Part shown: positions 60,209-64,000 of the stretch, in pieces
How positions within the stretch are numbered: position 1 is the first letter of the stretch
How the letters are laid out: each line of letters starts with the position of its first letter
Assembly: GCF_007994225.1 (NCBI RefSeq)
Contig: NZ_VLLL01000010.1
Span: 62,001-126,000 of the forward strand
From: Stackebrandtia albiflava
Lineage (GTDB): Bacteria > Actinomycetota > Actinomycetes > Mycobacteriales > Micromonosporaceae
DNA length: 64,000 nt
Direction of reading: 5' to 3'
Made by a program: the position numbers and the translations under genes
Notes under the pieces: generated by a model
The model's database searches: none
The model's input: the letters and a program-made list of their open reading frames with translations, nothing else
What the model was told of the DNA's origin: nothing

Positions 60209-60973
60209 TTAGGGGGTGAGTGAGTACAGCAGTTGTGGGACTCCGGTGTCCGGGTGGGCGACGACCGTCGCCTCGACACCGAAGACCTCCCGGATCAGGC
60301 CGGGGGTCAACACCTCGGCGGGGGTACCGGTGGCGACGATCCGCCCGCCCGACAGGACCGCGACCACGTCGCAGGCCCCGGCGGCCAGGTTCAGGTCGTG
60401 GAGCACGGTCAGGACGGCGAGTCCGGTGCGGCGCAGCAGTTTCAGCAGGCCGAGTTGGTGACGCAGGTCGAGGTGGTTGGTGGGTTCGTCGAGGACGAGC
60501 AGCTGGGGGCGTTGCGCGAGCGCCCGGGCGACCAGGACCCGTTGCCGTTCGCCACCGGAGAGGCCGAGTACGCCCCGCTCGGCCAGGCCGGCGACGTCCA
60601 TGGCCTCCATGGCCTCCCGGCAGATCCGCCTGTCCTCGTCGGTCAGTGCGCCACGAGGCCGGTGCGGTGACCGGCCCAGCGCCACCATCTCCGCGACCGT
60701 GAAGTCCAGTTCGGACCGGTTGTCCTGGGTCAGTGCGGCGATGATCCGGGCACTGTGTGCCACCGAGACGGTTGCCAGGTCGGTTCCGTCCACCCGGATC
60801 CCACCCGAGTCGGGCCGCAGCGCCCGGTAGACGCACCGCAGGACGGTGGACTTGCCGGAACCGTTGGGGCCCACCAGTCCCACCACCTGCCCGTCGGCCA
60901 CCTCGAGGTCCACCGCGTCGACGACCGTGCGGCCACCCAACGCGACGGACACGCCGTCGATCCGCAGTGTCAT
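60209..60973 (-). CDS. FecE/BtuD-type ABC ATPase
   Basis: The 254-aa ATPase has Walker A GPNGSGKSTVLR at about 36, ALTQDNRSELDFTVAEMVALGRSPH as Q loop, signature LSGGERQRVLVARALAQRPQLLVLDEPTNHLDL, and the H loop VLHDLNLAAGA. The ATG overlaps the permease stop (ATGA). Motifs and length are standard for siderophore or zincophore uptake ATPases, similar to the protein at 23039. Confidence 0.94.
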   Translation of the reverse strand: MTLRIDGVSVALGGRTVVDAVDLEVADGQVVGLVGPNGSGKSTVLRCVYRALRPDSGGIRVDGTDLATVSVAHSARIIAALTQDNRSELDFTVAEMVALGRSPHRPRGALTDEDRRICREAMEAMDVAGLAERGVLGLSGGERQRVLVARALAQRPQLLVLDEPTNHLDLRHQLGLLKLLRRTGLAVLTVLHDLNLAAGACDVVAVLSGGRIVATGTPAEVLTPGLIREVFGVEATVVAHPDTGVPQLLYSLTP

Positions 60974-62040
60974 CGGTGTCCTCCGAACAGGTAGGCGCGG
61001 CGGCGCAGCAGCGCGATGAAGACCGGGACGCCCACCAGCGCGGTGATGACGCCCAGTGGCAGTTCCCGTGGCGCGAACCAGGTGCGGGCGGCGAGATCGA
61101 CCCAGACCATGAACAGGGCGCCGACGACCGGTGCGACGGTGAGGACCCGGCCGTGCGAGGCACCGAAGACCATCCGGATCAGGTGCGGGAGTATCAGCCC
61201 GGCGAACCCGATCGCGCCGCTGACCGCGACCATCGCACCGGTCATGACGGCCGTGAGCGCGAAGACCAGGTTGCGGAGCCGCCCGGCGTCGACACCGAGT
61301 CCGGCGGCGGCCTCGTCGCCGAGGCTCAGCACGTCCAGGCGGCGGTGATTGGCGGCGAGGACGGCGATTCCGGCGACCACGATCGCCGCCACGGCGGGCA
61401 ACTCCGTCCACACCGCGCCACCGAATCCGCCCATCAGCCAGAACAGGACCGTCGCGGTGGACTCTCCCGAGGGCATCAGGTAGACGACGACGCTCATCAC
61501 CGCCTGGAAACCGAAGGACAGTACGACGCCGACCAGCACCAGCCGCAGCGAGGTGAGTCCGCCCCCGGACCTGGCGAGCAGGTACACGAGCGCACCGGCG
61601 AACATCGCGCCCGCGAAGCCGCCGACGGTGGGGCCGTGTCCGGCGAGCATCGGCAGTCCACCGAGCACGGTGACGGTGGCGGCGCCGGAGGCGGCTCCGG
61701 AGGAGATCCCGAGGACGTAGGGGTCGGCGAGGGCGTTGCGGACCAGGGCCTGCACCGCCACACCCGTGACGGCGAGTCCGGCGCCGACGACCGCGGCGAG
61801 CAGGACCCGGGGTGTCCTGATCTGCCAGATGATCTGGTAGTCGGTGATCTCGTCGGGGGTGATCCGGCCGCCGGTGATTCCGGCGAACAGGTACCGCGCG
61901 GTGTCCAGCGGTGCCAGTTCCGCGCCGCCGCTGCCGATTGCCAGGATCGCCGATCCGCACAGCGCCACCGTCAGGACGACGGTGGCCGTGGTGACGGCAC
62001 CTGGGCGGTCCAGGCGTCGGGTCCGGGGTGGGGTGGTCAT
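60970..62040 (-). CDS. FecCD-family metal-chelate ABC permease
   Basis: The 356-aa protein has about ten hydrophobic segments, with the family signature IRTPRVLLAAVVGAGLAVTGVAVQALVRNALADPYVLGISSGAASGAATVTVLGG (about 72-126) and GAIGFAGLILPHLIRMVFGASHGRVLTVAP. It is the first gene of the operon and is divergent from the MFS gene. The 220-bp intergenic region holds a weak box (62060-62074) and a better one (62234-62248). Confidence 0.94.
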   Translation of the reverse strand: MTTPPRTRRLDRPGAVTTATVVLTVALCGSAILAIGSGGAELAPLDTARYLFAGITGGRITPDEITDYQIIWQIRTPRVLLAAVVGAGLAVTGVAVQALVRNALADPYVLGISSGAASGAATVTVLGGLPMLAGHGPTVGGFAGAMFAGALVYLLARSGGGLTSLRLVLVGVVLSFGFQAVMSVVVYLMPSGESTATVLFWLMGGFGGAVWTELPAVAAIVVAGIAVLAANHRRLDVLSLGDEAAAGLGVDAGRLRNLVFALTAVMTGAMVAVSGAIGFAGLILPHLIRMVFGASHGRVLTVAPVVGALFMVWVDLAARTWFAPRELPLGVITALVGVPVFIALLRRRAYLFGGHR

Positions 62041-62059
62041 GTGGAGTCCTTATCGCAAA

Positions 62060-62074
62060 TGAAAACCGTTGCCG
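62060..62074 (-). promoter_or_regulatory. Zur-like box, weaker match
   Basis: On the minus strand this reads CGGCAACGGTTTTCA, matching the strong boxes at 21916 and 24879 in the GTTTTCA half and in part of the other half. It lies 20 bases upstream of the permease start at 62040. The left half is degenerate, so binding would be weaker or by a related regulator. Confidence 0.45.
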
Positions 62075-62233
62075 ATTAAATCGGTCATCTGCGATCCCGG
62101 CAAGCGGATGAGACGTGTCTCTCAACGCGCGACACTCGACATGCAGAAGTCGGCATGTGTTGGCCGCCATCGGTTCCGGGGGTGCCTGCCGCACGTCGTC
62201 CGGGCCCGGTTAGGGTCCCGAGGTTATCGAACT

Positions 62234-62248
62234 CGGGAATCGTTTTCA
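62234..62248 (+). promoter_or_regulatory. Zur-like box upstream of the MFS gene
   Basis: CGGGAATCGTTTTCA differs from the box at 21916 by two bases and keeps the complete right half AATCGTTTTCA. It lies 13 bases before the ATG of the MFS gene with AAAGGAG between them, so bound repressor would block translation start or elongation. Confidence 0.5.
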
Positions 62249-62261
62249 ACAAAGGAGCGGC

Positions 62262-63488
62262 ATGCCGGACAACCCGTGGCGTGACCCGGCCTTCCTGCGG
62301 CTGTGGGTCGGCACCACCGCGTCCGGGCTCGCCACCTGGGCACTGCCCTTCGTGCTCGGACTCGGCCTGCTCACCGGCGACCTCACCGCCGGCTTCCTCG
62401 GCGTCGTCCTCGCCGCCCGGACCGTCGGCTTCCTCATCGCGGTACCCGTCGCCGGAATCCTCGCCGACCGGTACTCCCGGCGCGGCGTCGTCGCCGTCGC
62501 CGGACTCACCGCCGCGGTCGCCGCCCCGGTCATGACGATCGGCCTGGCCGTACACCCCTCCCTGGTGCTCGCCGCCGCCGCCGTCACCGGCATCGGCCAG
62601 GGCGCGTGCCGTCCCGCGTTCCAGGCGCTCGTGGCCGAAGTCGTACCGGAGAAGGCCAGACAGCCGGCGAACGCGGCGATCACCCTGGCCGTCCGGGTCA
62701 CCGTGCTGGCCGCGCCCGCCCTGACCGTCCTGGCCTCCCGGTGGTGGGAGGTGCCCGGCCTCATCCTCGCCACCGGAGTGCTGTGGTTCCTCGCCGCGGT
62801 CGTCCCGCCACGCGGCGCGCGGACACGTCCGGCGGTCCCCGCGCACCGCCCCGGCATCGTGGCCGACTTCGTCGCCGGCCTCGCCGAGGCCCGCCGCCAC
62901 CCGTGGTTCCTCGCCGGACTCGGAGCGCTGGCGATGGTCACCACGACCGGCTACTCGGTGACCGCCATCGGACTCCCCATGGTCAGCCGCGACACCTTCG
63001 GCGGTGAGGCGCTGCTGACGGCGGCCACCACCGCCTACACCCTGGGAGCGGTGGCCGGTGCGGTGCTGTTGAGCCGGTGGCGCCCGCGCCGGGCGGGCAG
63101 GGCCGCGTTGACCGGGCTCGCCTGCTACGCGCTCGCACCCCTGAGCCTCGCGACCTCACCGTGGGAGTGGCCCGTCGTCACCGCGTACCTGGTGGCCGGA
63201 CTCGGTATCGAACTGTTCAACGTCCCGTGGTTCACCGCCACGCAACGGGAGGTCGCACCCGACAAGCTCGCGCGGGTGTCCTCACTGGACTTCCTGCTGT
63301 CGTACGGGCTCGCCCCGGTCGGCCTGGCGCTGCTCGCGCCCGCGATGGCGGCGTGGGGACTGGTACCGGTGCTGATCGGTTGCGCGGTGTGCTGCCTCGC
63401 CGGTCCGCTGCTGGCCTCCCTCGCCCCCGGAGCCCGCCACCTCGCCACACCCCGCACGGCCGCGACACCCGCCGACAGGGTCCCGTGA
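62262..63488 (+). CDS. MFS transporter
   Basis: The 408-aa protein has twelve hydrophobic segments. The motif-A loop VPVAGILADRYSRRGVV appears after helix 2 (about 63-79) and there is a second-half repeat. The sequence is Ala/Leu/Val rich with few charged residues. This group (EntS/YfmO-like) exports siderophores and other small molecules. The Zur-like box and divergent FecCD operon suggest export of the chelator whose metal complex the FecCD system imports. AAAGGAG precedes the ATG. Confidence 0.9.
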   Translation: MPDNPWRDPAFLRLWVGTTASGLATWALPFVLGLGLLTGDLTAGFLGVVLAARTVGFLIAVPVAGILADRYSRRGVVAVAGLTAAVAAPVMTIGLAVHPSLVLAAAAVTGIGQGACRPAFQALVAEVVPEKARQPANAAITLAVRVTVLAAPALTVLASRWWEVPGLILATGVLWFLAAVVPPRGARTRPAVPAHRPGIVADFVAGLAEARRHPWFLAGLGALAMVTTTGYSVTAIGLPMVSRDTFGGEALLTAATTAYTLGAVAGAVLLSRWRPRRAGRAALTGLACYALAPLSLATSPWEWPVVTAYLVAGLGIELFNVPWFTATQREVAPDKLARVSSLDFLLSYGLAPVGLALLAPAMAAWGLVPVLIGCAVCCLAGPLLASLAPGARHLATPRTAATPADRVP

Positions 63489-63603
63489 CCGCCCGGAGCG
63501 GAATTCCGCAGAAATCCTCACCGCGGATGTCGAGAAACCCGGCCCGGCTCCGTCACCGGGGTGTCGGCGGCGGAACCCGCCGCCCGAGACGGAGGATGAC
63601 ACC

Positions 63604-64000
63604 ATGGCCAAGTACCTGTTGCTCAAGCACTACCGGGGCGGACCGCGACCGCACCCCAACGCCGAGGCGTCCATGGAACAGTGGACACCGGAGGAGATCA
63701 CCGCGCACATCGACTTCATGAACCGGGTCGCCGACGACCTGCGCGAACGCGGCGAGTTCGTCGACGCCCAGGCCCTCGCCCCCGAAGGCGAGTTCGTGCG
63801 CTACGGCGGCGAGGGCAGGCCACCGGTCACCGACGGACCCTTCGCCGAGACCAAGGACCTCATCGCCGGATGGATGATCATCGACGTCGACTCCAAGGAG
63901 CGGGCCCACGAGGCCGCCGCGTACCTGTCCTCGGCCCCCGGCCAGGGCGGGAAGCCGCTGCACGAGTGGATCGAGGTCCGGCCGTTCCACGGAGGACCGC
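63604..64000 (+). CDS. YCII-domain protein (truncated by window end)
   Basis: From ATG 63604 the reading is MAKYLLLKHYRGGPRPHPNAEASMEQWTPEEITAHIDFMNRVADDLRERGEFVDAQALAPEGEFVRYGGEGRPPVTDGPFAETKDLIAGWMIIDVDSKERAHEAAAYLSSAPGQGG. The YCII/DGPF signature VTDGPFAETKDLIAGWMI is at about 77-95. Members act as small ferredoxin-like-fold enzymes or sit next to ECF sigma factors. The 3' end and any sigma gene lie outside the window. Confidence 0.88.
   Translation, partial: MAKYLLLKHYRGGPRPHPNAEASMEQWTPEEITAHIDFMNRVADDLRERGEFVDAQALAPEGEFVRYGGEGRPPVTDGPFAETKDLIAGWMIIDVDSKERAHEAAAYLSSAPGQGGKPLHEWIEVRPFHGGP

Noticed and set aside
59220-61163. A minus-strand frame joining the chelate-receptor gene to sequence across the ATPase and permease genes.
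   Set aside because: Only the last 326 codons, with their own lipoprotein signal, make sense; the rest is out of frame with the real ATPase and permease genes.
1-64000. CRISPR arrays, rRNA genes, phage structural genes.
   Set aside because: No regularly spaced direct repeats, rRNA-like sequence or phage capsid/tail genes were seen.

Overview
The window reads as a stretch of chromosome from a high-GC Gram-positive actinomycete. The support is pervasive G/C third positions, many GTG starts, ATGA/GTGA stop-start overlaps, a DUF397 gene, XRE regulators, SUKH-type immunity genes, WXG100-like proteins and an FxLD-type lanthipeptide locus. The genus cannot be fixed from the sequence alone.

Layout. 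(a) 1-1.7 kb: the 3' end of a cysteine-rich protein gene, then an ArsR-like regulator divergent from an S41-type protease homologue. (b) 2.0-5.6 kb: a CAT-anticodon tRNA whose 3' half overlaps a tyrosine integrase gene. Upstream of the integrase in the same operon lie an excisionase-like HTH protein, a TSPPY-type methyltransferase and a methyltransferase-like partner. This looks like the integration end of a mobile element; no right-hand att copy was recognised. (c) 5.8-17.3 kb: a class I FxLD lanthipeptide locus. It has a 60-aa precursor, a PIMT-like methyltransferase, LanB, LanC and a stand-alone elimination-type enzyme, flanked by two paralogous XRE regulators that share a conserved upstream block of about 50 bp. 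An APH-fold kinase and a second methyltransferase are each translationally coupled to one of these regulators. (d) 17.3-20.4 kb: small accessory genes with two gene remnants. (e) 20.5-31 kb: a nitronate monooxygenase, then a metal-chelate uptake operon (permease, ATPase, lipoprotein), then a methyltransferase plus an ABC half-transporter pair. Both of the latter transcription units carry a Zur-like box. (f) 29.5-41 kb: three TetR regulators with clear palindromes and their targets, a WXG100-like/hydrolase pair, a spermidine-synthase-like gene, and an esterase plus ABC-pair operon. (g) 41-47.3 kb: an array of SUKH-like and other probable immunity genes without visible toxins. One gene is split by a 167-bp inverted-repeat element. 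(h) 47.4-59 kb: a MocR-type regulator that has lost its PLP lysine, divergent from a peptide/nickel-type ABC operon. That operon encodes one normal lipoprotein receptor and three paralogous solute-binding proteins without signal peptides. A second copy of the small inverted-repeat element sits inside it. (i) 59.2-64 kb: a second metal-chelate uptake operon, a divergent MFS transporter with a third strong box half, and a truncated YCII-domain gene.

The most unusual items are three. The first is the combination of a lysine-less MocR with three apparently cytosolic substrate-binding-protein paralogues. The second is the pair of XRE regulators that share one control block around the lanthipeptide cluster. 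The third is the small non-coding repeat whose exact removal restores an interrupted gene.
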